This document shows positions 48,685-55,947 of a stretch of DNA of 59,968 nucleotides, one piece after another (the first letter of the stretch is position 1; every line of letters starts with the position of its first letter). Origin of the DNA: a virus; the IMG/VR virus record IMGVR_UViG_3300045738_001464, positions 1-59,968 of that record, one strand, 5' to 3'. The position numbers were made by a program, and so were the translations under genes. The notes under the pieces are model-generated. The model had not been told where the DNA came from. It saw only the letters and a program-made list of their open reading frames with translations, and did not search any database.

Positions 48685-50223
48685 TTATTTCATTCCTTGT
48701 GGAAAGGTTAGTTTGTCTGCGTGATTAACTGTCCAGCTAATCTCATGCGTGACTGCCCTAAAGGTTCTCGCCGCGCTCGGAAAACCATTTCCGGATTTTT
48801 TTACTCCGCCAAAAGCAAGGTGAGATTCAGCGGCAATGGAACCACCGTTCCAATAAATCATTCCCGCGTCACATTCGTCTCGCATAATTCTTGCCTTTCT
48901 AAAATCATTCGTTAAAACTCCAACAGCTAATCCATATTCCGTATCGTTATAAATACGAATTGCGTCTTCTATGGTATCGAATGGGATGATGGCGACATGA
49001 GGACCAAATACTTCTTTTCTTAGATAAGGTGCTTCGTGACCCCTCCATTCGGTTTTGTACACCATTGGCGATAAGAAATAAGCATTTTCGTTATCGATTG
49101 CTCTTATTGGTGATAGGAGAACTTTGGCTAGTGGGTCTTGATGGACAAGCTTATTATAACGGTGAACTTTTTCATACCCCTGCTTATTGATAAGTGGACC
49201 ATAATAAATTTCTTCATCTGGAACTGATGCTTCCCATGCGACACATCCGGGATCACCGCTGGTTGAAAAAACTTTTTTAAATGGATTTCCAGTTTTTAAC
49301 TTAGAAGCCTCTTCTACAAATCGTCTGGCAAAACAATCCACCACACTTCTTTGCACAATCATACGACCAGAAGATACACACCTTTGGCCAGAGAGCTTAA
49401 ATGCGCTTGCAATTGTTGCTTCAACCGCCAAGTCCATTTCTACATCGTCGAAAATAATACATGCAGATTTACTTCCCATTTCACAGGAAGTAGTTTTATG
49501 CCAACTCTCAGCCGCTACTTTTCGAATATGTTGACCAACTTCGGCAGAGCCAGTAAAGCAAATATGATCCACGTCGCCACGAGCCAAGAGATCGCCAGTA
49601 TCCCCACAACCATGCACCAAATTAACGACTCCACGAGGGAGCCCAGCTTCCTCGTAAATCTCGATAGCCATTTGTGTAGACATTGGAGCATCTTCACTTG
49701 GTTTAATTATAACCGTATTGCCTTCCACAATTGCGGGAGCAGCACACCAATAAGCTCCGATTGCCAAGGGGAAGTTAAACGGAGATATAATTGCTATTAC
49801 ACCCTTGGGCTTACGAAGCATATAGGAATCTTTATCTTCTATTTCAGACGCGACTACTTCTCCGTGAGAGGATCTTCCAGATCCAAAGGCAAATTGAGCC
49901 ATGTGCAAAGCCTCATTTACCTCTGCAATTGACTCATTGTAATTTTTACCCGTTTCTAAAGAAATAACCGTAGCTAATTCATCCCGACGACGCTCAATGA
50001 TTTGAGCAACTTTGTTCATATAGTCTGACCGAACAAATCGGCTAACCTTTCTCCATTTTTTAAAAGTTCGCCTAGCAGAAAGAATAGCCTTATTAACCAT
50101 TACCTTGTCGCTCTCAGGAAACATTCCTTGTTTTTCACCCGTGGAAGGGTTTATCTTCACGTACATTTCGGGAGTTGTCTCCCATTGGCCATTAATGTAA
50201 TTTCTTCCTTCGAAATCTCTCAT
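48685..50223 (-). CDS. Aldehyde dehydrogenase, ALDH7 (aminoadipate semialdehyde)-like
   Basis: Protein of 512 residues from ATG 50223, one base after the VOC gene stop; the frame extends further upstream but would overlap it. Full ALDH set: SPFNFPLAIG with the oxyanion Asn, NTVIIKPSEDAP with the cofactor Lys, FTGSAEVGQHI, general base E248 in CEMGSKS, nucleophile C282 in SGQRC, and EVFGPHVAII. The SGQRCxxxxR block and the SPFNFP block resemble family 7 (antiquitin, 2-aminoadipate semialdehyde dehydrogenase). It would oxidise an aldehyde to the acid using NAD. With the lysine 6-dehydrogenase-like gene at 44514 this suggests lysine to 2-aminoadipate. Aldehyde identity is inferred. Confidence 0.85.
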   Translation of the reverse strand: MRDFEGRNYINGQWETTPEMYVKINPSTGEKQGMFPESDKVMVNKAILSARRTFKKWRKVSRFVRSDYMNKVAQIIERRRDELATVISLETGKNYNESIAEVNEALHMAQFAFGSGRSSHGEVVASEIEDKDSYMLRKPKGVIAIISPFNFPLAIGAYWCAAPAIVEGNTVIIKPSEDAPMSTQMAIEIYEEAGLPRGVVNLVHGCGDTGDLLARGDVDHICFTGSAEVGQHIRKVAAESWHKTTSCEMGSKSACIIFDDVEMDLAVEATIASAFKLSGQRCVSSGRMIVQRSVVDCFARRFVEEASKLKTGNPFKKVFSTSGDPGCVAWEASVPDEEIYYGPLINKQGYEKVHRYNKLVHQDPLAKVLLSPIRAIDNENAYFLSPMVYKTEWRGHEAPYLRKEVFGPHVAIIPFDTIEDAIRIYNDTEYGLAVGVLTNDFRKARIMRDECDAGMIYWNGGSIAAESHLAFGGVKKSGNGFPSAARTFRAVTHEISWTVNHADKLTFPQGMK

Positions 50224-50224
50224 G

Positions 50225-50797
50225 TTATAACTCCCTTGTGCTTTCCATAAGCGCTTTGACATTGTCTTCACAAAATCCGTTACCATCTCTTTTAATGAGT
50301 TCATATATTACTCCTGTTAATTCTGAGGGTTTAGTAAATACTTGCTTGAGTCCGGGACACTCCATTGGTTTTTCTGAAAGAAATTCTACATATTTTTCTT
50401 TTTCCCATTCTTTCATTGCGGCTTCGACATCACCAACCTGATAAGCTATGTGGTGTATGCCCCCGACACCACCCCTTTCTTCTACCCAATCACCGACAAT
50501 AGACCCCTTTGGTCCATCGCTAACAAAGATTTCCGGTGGCGCATGAAATTCACAATGAACACCATATATAGGATCACCGGGACCAGCAAGGTGAGTACCC
50601 ATTAAAGTCCTATGGGTCCAATTACTGGTTTCCGGATGTCTTGTTTCTGGCGGTTCGAGAGTAATACAATCGGTTGTGCTACCATCTTCAAATTTCAATT
50701 TAAACTTAGTACCTATTTTGTATCCAAAGCACCTTTTAAAAAATTCGGCAGTTTTATACCTATTCTTCGTTCTGTAGGCTATGTGGTCTAGTCTCAT
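50225..50797 (-). CDS. VOC-superfamily metalloprotein
   Basis: Protein of 190 residues with two beta-alpha-beta-beta-beta halves: RLDHIAYRT, and GIHHIAYQVGDVEAAMKEW followed by FTKPSELTGVIYELIKR. His, His and Glu in the DHIAY, HHIAY and YELI blocks are the usual three metal ligands of glyoxalase/epimerase/dioxygenase VOC folds. The end, NGFCEDNVKALMEST, recalls the C-terminus of 4-hydroxyphenylpyruvate dioxygenase, while the HHIA block recalls methylmalonyl-CoA epimerase. Substrate unresolved. Strong ribosome site (AGGAAA). Directly upstream of the aldehyde dehydrogenase, so probably in the same pathway. Confidence 0.7.
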   Translation of the reverse strand: MRLDHIAYRTKNRYKTAEFFKRCFGYKIGTKFKLKFEDGSTTDCITLEPPETRHPETSNWTHRTLMGTHLAGPGDPIYGVHCEFHAPPEIFVSDGPKGSIVGDWVEERGGVGGIHHIAYQVGDVEAAMKEWEKEKYVEFLSEKPMECPGLKQVFTKPSELTGVIYELIKRDGNGFCEDNVKALMESTREL

Positions 50798-50811
50798 GAG
50801 ATTTCCTTCTA

Positions 50812-51765
50812 TTATAACTTCCCCGCATCATAGGCTAATTGCAAGTCTATCTTTTTGATAGCTCCTCCAGATGTAAATATTTTCTCTGTCACTCTAGCTG
50901 CTTCTTTTCTTCCATTAACGAATAAAAACTGAATATGTTTATATTTTTGGATTAAATTTCTTAAATTATGAAAAATATATTCTGGAGTAATTCTTATTTT
51001 CCTATATACTTTTGAAGAGGTTCCTTTTCTTCTTATTTGATTAAAATATAACGAGTCATTAAATTTAGCTTCTACCAAGATAACTAAATAAGCACTTGCC
51101 TCTTTAGCCCTTTCGATTTCTTTTTTAAATCTCTCTAAACCGCCACTTAGAGTTCCTATAAAATCTGGAAGAGATTTTCGTTCTATATAGCAATTTCCAG
51201 AAGCTTCTTTACTGCTGAAGGAATAGTCTCCGAAGTTTAATTTTTTTATTTCTATTGGCCTATTAAATCTTAAAGCTTTTCGCTCTCTTGTATCTATAAA
51301 AATTTTATATTTTGGATCATCCCATTCTTTACCACATATGATTTCCTTGAAATCCAAATATTTATTCTCAAGACCCAGCCTAGAACAAAGCTCATAATAA
51401 CTTCCAAATATTTCATTGTAATATGGGATAGGGGGAAACATCAAAGACCTAAGTTCAACCTGACTTGGCGCATAAGATAAATCTTTTTGTATTATTCTTT
51501 CTTGTAATATTTCTTCACAGAATCCTTTAGCATTTTTTTTAGTTTGCTTTTTGAGCCAAAGGCGAAGATTGGTTCGAGAATTAAACTTGGAAGAAAAATA
51601 TTGGGTTTTATTTTTGAATTTTATAATAGAATCGTCATATAGATCATAACGAGGATAATGTTTTTGATAGTATTCTATTACGCGCAAACCATGAGCTTTA
51701 AAGTGACCATGCAATTGCCTTTCTGAATCGAAAGCTGTCTTACATATTTTACAGATATTAGCCAT
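50812..51765 (-). CDS. C2H2 zinc finger plus ERCC4-type nuclease
   Basis: Protein of 317 residues. Residues about 5-25 form a C2H2-like finger (CKICKTAF, then HGHFKAH). The middle holds helix-turn-helix-like segments. Residues about 150-290 are an ERCC4/XPF-type nuclease: FIDTRERKALRF, LNFGDYSF, CYIERKSLPDFIGTL with the ERK-x3-D site, GLERFKKEIERAK and LVILVEAKF. Family members cut branched or flap DNA. An 8-base overlap with the upstream gene indicates coupling. Likely used in phage DNA replication, recombination or repair. Confidence 0.8.
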   Translation of the reverse strand: MANICKICKTAFDSERQLHGHFKAHGLRVIEYYQKHYPRYDLYDDSIIKFKNKTQYFSSKFNSRTNLRLWLKKQTKKNAKGFCEEILQERIIQKDLSYAPSQVELRSLMFPPIPYYNEIFGSYYELCSRLGLENKYLDFKEIICGKEWDDPKYKIFIDTRERKALRFNRPIEIKKLNFGDYSFSSKEASGNCYIERKSLPDFIGTLSGGLERFKKEIERAKEASAYLVILVEAKFNDSLYFNQIRRKGTSSKVYRKIRITPEYIFHNLRNLIQKYKHIQFLFVNGRKEAARVTEKIFTSGGAIKKIDLQLAYDAGKL

Positions 51766-52855
51766 TTAAAACCTCTTCATCTGAGATGCCAAATATTTTG
51801 GCTTTAATTTCATCCATCGAAGTTAATTTTCCGATTTCCTTTTTAAGGGTTTCTTTTCTCAATTCAGCTAAATGGATCATCTTCTTTCTACTTTCTTCTT
51901 CTCTCCATAATTGAACCAAATTAAGAATACTTGCGTTATCTCTGATTTGTTTACTCAGCCTATCGCTTCTCTTTACCTTAAGATCGTTTAGAAGTTTTTG
52001 CTGCCTGTTTACGCATTGGTTGTATTCTGTCCTTGCTGTATTATTTGCTTCTATTAGCGTCATGGGAATTCGATTGCCTCCTTCTATTTCTTGGTCAATC
52101 TGCAATTGCATCATTTGAATTGTTTCTTGGATACTGGAAGAGATAACAATTTCGGTACATAAAACGATATATTGATCAACTTCTTCCTGAGTTAAATCAG
52201 ATTTATTATGAGTATAACGAACAAAGCTAGATTCGAATAAATCCCTATCTGTTTCAGATTGGTAAGTATTTATTTGGTGATTAAATCTATAAGTGAATAG
52301 ATAACCCATGATTGCATTAACCTCTCTCTTTTGGGCTCCGGTCATTTTATCTTTATTGATTTTGTCTGCTATATATCTATTGATTCTAGCTACCATTGTC
52401 AGAAACGTTTTAGGAGCCTTGTATGCATCCACAGTCTCATCATTATCGTCTCTTTGGCTATAAACCAATTTAGGGTCTAATGTCTTAATATATTCGATTA
52501 CAGTTCTTGCTTCTTGGCTCAAGGTAGTGAGCTTATCGTTGTTGAAAGCGGCCTTGGCTATATCCAAGGGTTTCATTGTCAGGACGTTATTCGTAATGAA
52601 CTCTTCTCGATCCACAGTTAGCTCTAGAAGCCCTTTTGGCTTGTATTGGTGTGACCCCCTTGCCTTAAGATCCTGAACCGCTAGAAAGGCTTTTACGGCC
52701 TTCCCCTCCTTGCTTCTTCCGTCTGCATTTTCGACATTTGGGAAAGCTATTTTAACAAGCTCTAGAAGAGAAGGGGGATCATTCGGATGATTGTCCCATA
52801 GATTAATAATCGCTTTTTCTTGTTCTTGCGTTAGTTCTTGTATTTTTTTAGTCAT
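51758..52855 (-). CDS. Uncharacterised helical protein next to the nuclease
   Basis: Protein of 365 residues, mainly helical, no Cys clusters. Features: N-terminal LTQEQEKAIINLWDNHPNDP, a PPSLLELVKIAFP block then DGRSKEGKAVKAFL (a helix-turn-helix-like start), and a C-terminal coiled coil (LVQLWREEESRKKMIH). ATGA overlap with the sigma-like gene and 8-base overlap with the nuclease. A DNA-binding partner of the nuclease or a small-terminase-like protein are possibilities; neither is supported by a decisive motif. Confidence 0.55.
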   Translation of the reverse strand: MTKKIQELTQEQEKAIINLWDNHPNDPPSLLELVKIAFPNVENADGRSKEGKAVKAFLAVQDLKARGSHQYKPKGLLELTVDREEFITNNVLTMKPLDIAKAAFNNDKLTTLSQEARTVIEYIKTLDPKLVYSQRDDNDETVDAYKAPKTFLTMVARINRYIADKINKDKMTGAQKREVNAIMGYLFTYRFNHQINTYQSETDRDLFESSFVRYTHNKSDLTQEEVDQYIVLCTEIVISSSIQETIQMMQLQIDQEIEGGNRIPMTLIEANNTARTEYNQCVNRQQKLLNDLKVKRSDRLSKQIRDNASILNLVQLWREEESRKKMIHLAELRKETLKKEIGKLTSMDEIKAKIFGISDEEVLNG

Positions 52856-53550
52856 GACAATTCAATCTCCCCGTCTTCGAGAATTTTTTTAACTTTTTCT
52901 ATAATTGATTTTTTGATATTTTTTAATTGTTTGTAGCCCGGAGACCTATTCTTTTCTGATGTCTTATATCCCATTTTTTTCGAGACTTCTTTTTCAGGTT
53001 TAAATTCTATGTAAAGCATTTTATATACTTTCCATTCGAACGGTTTTAAAATTGATTGCATTTTTGTATGCAACCCTTTTACTGATTTTTCAAAGTCTAT
53101 ATATTCCGTTGGCATACTATATACTTCTTGCCTATGATTTTCTAAAGAGACCGGGAGCTTTGTGTCGTGGGCTCTTTTCTTTGTCTTTTCCCAATTCGAA
53201 TATAATGGGCATTCATTACATTGCTTCTCGTATATGGAACATAGATTAGTCCCTTCGGCAGCATCACACCTTAAACATGGTCTACTAAAATTACCGTAAT
53301 TATTACGAATAAGATTTTTAATTTGGTTAGAAATAATCCTATTGAGCCACGGTGCTAATGGCTTTGTGGGATCATATTGATCCCACTTTTTCCATATGTG
53401 AATACGCAAAATTTGAGCAACGTCATCAAAGTCCATCCAAGATAGGATAGTCAAACTCCATTTACCTCTCCTTTTAAAGATTTCAGTGTCTATTTTCTGT
53501 ATAACGTCTTCAAATTCTGGTTTTTTTACTTGCGTTCTTTTTTTTGGCAC
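52852..53550 (-). CDS. Sigma-70-like factor with zinc-binding insert
   Basis: Protein of 232 residues. Residues about 35-85 resemble sigma region 2 (SWMDFDDVAQILRIHIWKKW, cited by pieces FDDVAQILRI and YDPTKPLAPWLNRIISNQIKN). An insert at about 90-125 has RPCLRC, then C-S-I-Y-E-K-QCNECPL, a probable zinc site. The C-terminal part (KPFEWKVYKMLYIEF, then MGYKTSEKNRSPGYKQLKNI) is region-4-like helix-turn-helix. It would direct host RNA polymerase to phage promoters, comparable in job to T4 gp55. Overlaps the zinc-ribbon gene by one base. A good candidate reader of the recurring GTGTAAT element, by inference. Confidence 0.7.
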   Translation of the reverse strand: MPKKRTQVKKPEFEDVIQKIDTEIFKRRGKWSLTILSWMDFDDVAQILRIHIWKKWDQYDPTKPLAPWLNRIISNQIKNLIRNNYGNFSRPCLRCDAAEGTNLCSIYEKQCNECPLYSNWEKTKKRAHDTKLPVSLENHRQEVYSMPTEYIDFEKSVKGLHTKMQSILKPFEWKVYKMLYIEFKPEKEVSKKMGYKTSEKNRSPGYKQLKNIKKSIIEKVKKILEDGEIELS

Positions 53551-53915
53551 TACTCCTCTTTTTCTTTGAGTGTGCCAGCCTCATTACGAAAAGCATCCAA
53601 ATGTTCCTTAGCAGACATTGGGTTTTGTGGGGTAAAATCCACTACTTCTGGGGGAGGTTGCTCTTGAGATGCTTGTTGGAAAATTGTTCCTAAAGTTTCT
53701 GAAGCTGGCTTATCTGTTTCAAATATGAATTCCAAGCCCTTGGTTGGCACTGTGAAATTCTCTTCTTGAAGTTCGAATTCGTCATCTTCGATATGTTTTG
53801 CTTGGTTTACGGGCTGGCTCCCAATAGCCAATGAATTGCCACAGTTTTGGCAAAAATTAGGTTTTTTTACCTTGTACTCCATCTTGTTTCCGCAACTTGG
53901 GCAATAAGTTTTCAT
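53550..53915 (-). CDS. Zinc-ribbon protein
   Basis: Protein of 121 residues. N-terminal zinc ribbon: YCPSCGNKM and FCQNCGNSL give four Cys in two CxxC pairs. The rest is acidic and disordered (DDEFELQEENF, Pro/Gln-rich middle, AKEHLDAFRNEAG helix). First gene of the leftward unit with the sigma-like factor; a GATGTAAT variant lies 24 bases upstream. Likely nucleic-acid or polymerase binding, possibly a partner of the sigma-like factor. Confidence 0.65.
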   Translation of the reverse strand: MKTYCPSCGNKMEYKVKKPNFCQNCGNSLAIGSQPVNQAKHIEDDEFELQEENFTVPTKGLEFIFETDKPASETLGTIFQQASQEQPPPEVVDFTPQNPMSAKEHLDAFRNEAGTLKEKEE

Positions 53916-53939
53916 AGTTTTTTCTACTATCTCTTTTCT

Positions 53940-53947
53940 ATTACATC
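53940..53947 (-). promoter_or_regulatory. ATGTAAT variant, leftward side of the divergent region
   Basis: Minus-strand GATGTAAT 24 bases before the ATG at 53915. Back to back with the plus-strand copy at 53985. Confidence 0.4.
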
Positions 53948-53984
53948 TATATTAACACCCATTTTTTAAAAAGTCTACTTAATC

Positions 53985-53992
53985 AGTGTAAT
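53985..53992 (+). promoter_or_regulatory. Plus-strand GTGTAAT element
   Basis: AGTGTAAT on the plus strand, 10 bases before the ATG of the only rightward gene in the central window. The element flips with the gene, which supports a strand-specific function. Confidence 0.55.
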
Positions 53993-54002
53993 TTAGAGTA
54001 GA

Positions 54003-54200
54003 ATGGATAGACGAAAAATCAAGGAAGACTTCTCCCAGATCTTGGAATTGAGCTATCAATATTGCAGAACAGAATATTGCAGAATGGAAGATTTAGATGA
54101 CGAAATAATCGATTTAGCACGAGAGATAAACGCCAAAGCCTATCTGGTTAAGAAAAATGTTGAACAAGATGTTGAACAAAGTAGTGGTAATGTAATCTAA
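54003..54200 (+). CDS. Small rightward protein of unknown function
   Basis: Protein of 65 residues, acidic and helical: DRRKIKEDFSQILELSY, a repeated short YCRTEYCRMED piece, EIIDLAREINAKAYL. No ribosome site, but a GTGTAAT element 10 bases upstream on the same strand. It is isolated among leftward genes, facing the PhoH gene tail. Size and charge fit a small regulator or host-interaction protein. Real gene probable because of the correctly oriented element. Confidence 0.6.
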   Translation: MDRRKIKEDFSQILELSYQYCRTEYCRMEDLDDEIIDLAREINAKAYLVKKNVEQDVEQSSGNVI

Positions 54201-54320
54201 TGTGTGTTCGAAAGTTTCTCAAAATAGAAATCATCTTTTTATTATTCCGGATTCATTTTTGACAATGAATGTGGCGCAGATGCTTTTCACATTTCCATCT
54301 TAGCAGGATAATGTAATTTT
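54201..54320. other. Convergent intergenic gap
   Basis: 120 bases between the tail-to-tail ends of the rightward small gene and the PhoH gene. No strong hairpin with T-run and no RNA gene is recognisable. Confidence 0.5.
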
Positions 54321-55097
54321 TCAATTCGCTATTTCTAAATGCTTGAATTTTTTTACCAAGAATTTTACCAATTCAGACCTCATGATATCATCTTCATCGA
54401 AACTGAAAGTTCGAATTCCCATTGCTTGACTCTCTTGATCAGTAAATAGCTTATACATAGCCTCAAAAGCACCTATGTTATGAGATCCTCTAAGATCCGT
54501 TTGCATTGGATCAGCTAAAATAAAGCATATACTGTTTTCACCCATACGAGTTAAAACAGTAATAATTTCTTTAGCGGTAGAGTTTTGAGCTTCATCCAAA
54601 ATGATGCATTTTGCATCCCAATGGAGTCCCCTTGCGAAATTAACGGGGAACATGGAGATTCTCCCTTCCTGTTCAAGTTTTTCCGCTCTTGTGGAGGCAA
54701 GCAGTTCCTCCAGCTTGTCCAGAAATGGTAAATTATAAAACCTTAATTTATCTTCTGCGGAACCGGGAAGGTAGCCCAAGCTCTTCTCTGACGATTCTAC
54801 GGCTGATCTCAGATACATTATATCTGATATAACCTTCATGTTAAGTAATTGAAGACCACAGTACACTGACAATAACGTTTTTGCCGTACCGGCAGGGCCA
54901 TTTACAAACATTACCTTTGTGCCACGAGCAAGCGCTACTTTAAAAAAATCCTTTTGATGCTCAGTCCAAGGAAATTGTTTTACCTTGATTTGTCTTTTAA
55001 TTGGGTTTTCAACATAAGGCATTGATAGTGCTTCATTGATTTCTTCTGCGGTATCTGCCGCAAGCTTTGCGCGTGAGGCTTTATTTGATCTTGCCAT
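54321..55097 (-). CDS. phoH: PhoH-like ATPase
   Basis: Protein of 258 residues. Walker A GPAGTAKTLL, then LRSAVESSEKSLGYLPG, RGLHWDAKCIILDEAQN (Walker B plus Gln-Asn sensor), and FILADPMQTDLRGS. This is the standard PhoH core, common in large phages and probably an RNA or DNA helicase-like ATPase of unclear role. A GTGTAAA variant lies 10 bases before the start. Followed by the convergent small gene. Confidence 0.9.
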   Translation of the reverse strand: MARSNKASRAKLAADTAEEINEALSMPYVENPIKRQIKVKQFPWTEHQKDFFKVALARGTKVMFVNGPAGTAKTLLSVYCGLQLLNMKVISDIMYLRSAVESSEKSLGYLPGSAEDKLRFYNLPFLDKLEELLASTRAEKLEQEGRISMFPVNFARGLHWDAKCIILDEAQNSTAKEIITVLTRMGENSICFILADPMQTDLRGSHNIGAFEAMYKLFTDQESQAMGIRTFSFDEDDIMRSELVKFLVKKFKHLEIAN

Positions 55098-55107
55098 ACT
55101 ACCGTTG

Positions 55108-55115
55108 TTTACACT
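55108..55115 (-). promoter_or_regulatory. GTGTAAA variant before phoH
   Basis: Minus-strand AGTGTAAA 10 bases before the ATG at 55097, overlapping the stop of the upstream gene. Confidence 0.4.
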
Positions 55116-55720
55116 TATTTCTTGAATAATTCGTATCCAGCCTCTTTATCAAATCTTTCATTAGCTGTATCCTTGCATTGTATTAACGGTATAAAAGACG
55201 TTCCATTTAGATATTCAAAAGATTCATCACAAATATCAAAACCTATTGTTATCCTGAAGTCGTCATAGTCTTCCAAAACTTCAACTTTGTGTTTTCTATG
55301 CCCCTTACCTAAATAAATATTTCCTATCTCGTTTTTAATACTATAATTTTCAAAAATAGTCCGAGAATTTTTGGGGTCTATACAAATATATCCATGATAA
55401 GGCCACTTATGATTGTGCCAATCTAAAACATCGTCTTTAGAATGAAAATTCAACCAACTTTGAAACCAATATCTATTACCATCATTAAAATATTTCAAAA
55501 GAAATTCTACTAACTCCAAAAAAATCTCATAATACAATACTGAAGGAGAAGAAAGTGCAAAAATGTTATATTTATAATAATTCCAAGTAGAATCATCATT
55601 GTTAAACTCGTCTTGGTACTTTTTGTAAATTTTATATGTTTCTTGTACAATCTCGTGATGATTATTTATTATAAATTCAGATTTCTCTATGGCAAAATCC
55701 TTGTTACTACGTAATAACAT
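55115..55720 (-). CDS. Putative 2OG-Fe(II) oxygenase
   Basis: Protein of 201 residues from ATG 55720 (MLLRSNKDF), chosen because it overlaps the upstream stop by one base (TAATG); a longer frame to 55810 runs through that gene. Pattern: RYWFQSWLNFHSKDDVLDWHNH, cited by SWLNFHS and DWHNHKWP, then GYICID, TIFEN, KGHRKHKVEV and RITIGFDI. This is the outline of phage 2OG oxygenases with a W-x-N, H-x-H, H and R-x-x-x-x-F series. The second ligand of the usual HxD is His here, so activity is uncertain. Confidence 0.55.
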   Translation of the reverse strand: MLLRSNKDFAIEKSEFIINNHHEIVQETYKIYKKYQDEFNNDDSTWNYYKYNIFALSSPSVLYYEIFLELVEFLLKYFNDGNRYWFQSWLNFHSKDDVLDWHNHKWPYHGYICIDPKNSRTIFENYSIKNEIGNIYLGKGHRKHKVEVLEDYDDFRITIGFDICDESFEYLNGTSFIPLIQCKDTANERFDKEAGYELFKK

Positions 55721-55947
55721 TATGTACTCCAATTCATATATCCATAAACATTCATAATGACCAATGCAAAAGACATAACGGCAGTAGGATAAGCTTGTCT
55801 TTCTATACAATACAATCCAACTAGAGTATTACCTATAAGCCATATAGGCCAACAGTTATCATTCATATTAGCATTAAGATAATACCCATACAAAACTAAT
55901 ATGGCTCCTAGCCAACCTAAGGCATGATGTCTATAAAGTGTTTTCAT
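55720..55947 (-). CDS. Small membrane protein with three helices
   Basis: Protein of 75 residues: LGWLGAILVLYGYYLN, WPIWLIGNTLVGLYCI, and AVMSFALVIMNVYGYMNW are three likely membrane helices. The Trp-x-IGN and N-x-YGYxxW pieces recall small phage membrane proteins and PnuC/SemiSWEET-like transporters, but the length is below those families. ATGA overlap with the COQ4-motif gene. Function unknown. Confidence 0.6.
   Translation of the reverse strand: MKTLYRHHALGWLGAILVLYGYYLNANMNDNCWPIWLIGNTLVGLYCIERQAYPTAVMSFALVIMNVYGYMNWST

Noticed and set aside
54186-54316. Extra TGTAAT hexamers on the plus strand near 54186 and 54309
   Set aside because: No rightward start codon with a gene follows within 30 bases; short matches like these are expected by chance in AT-rich DNA.
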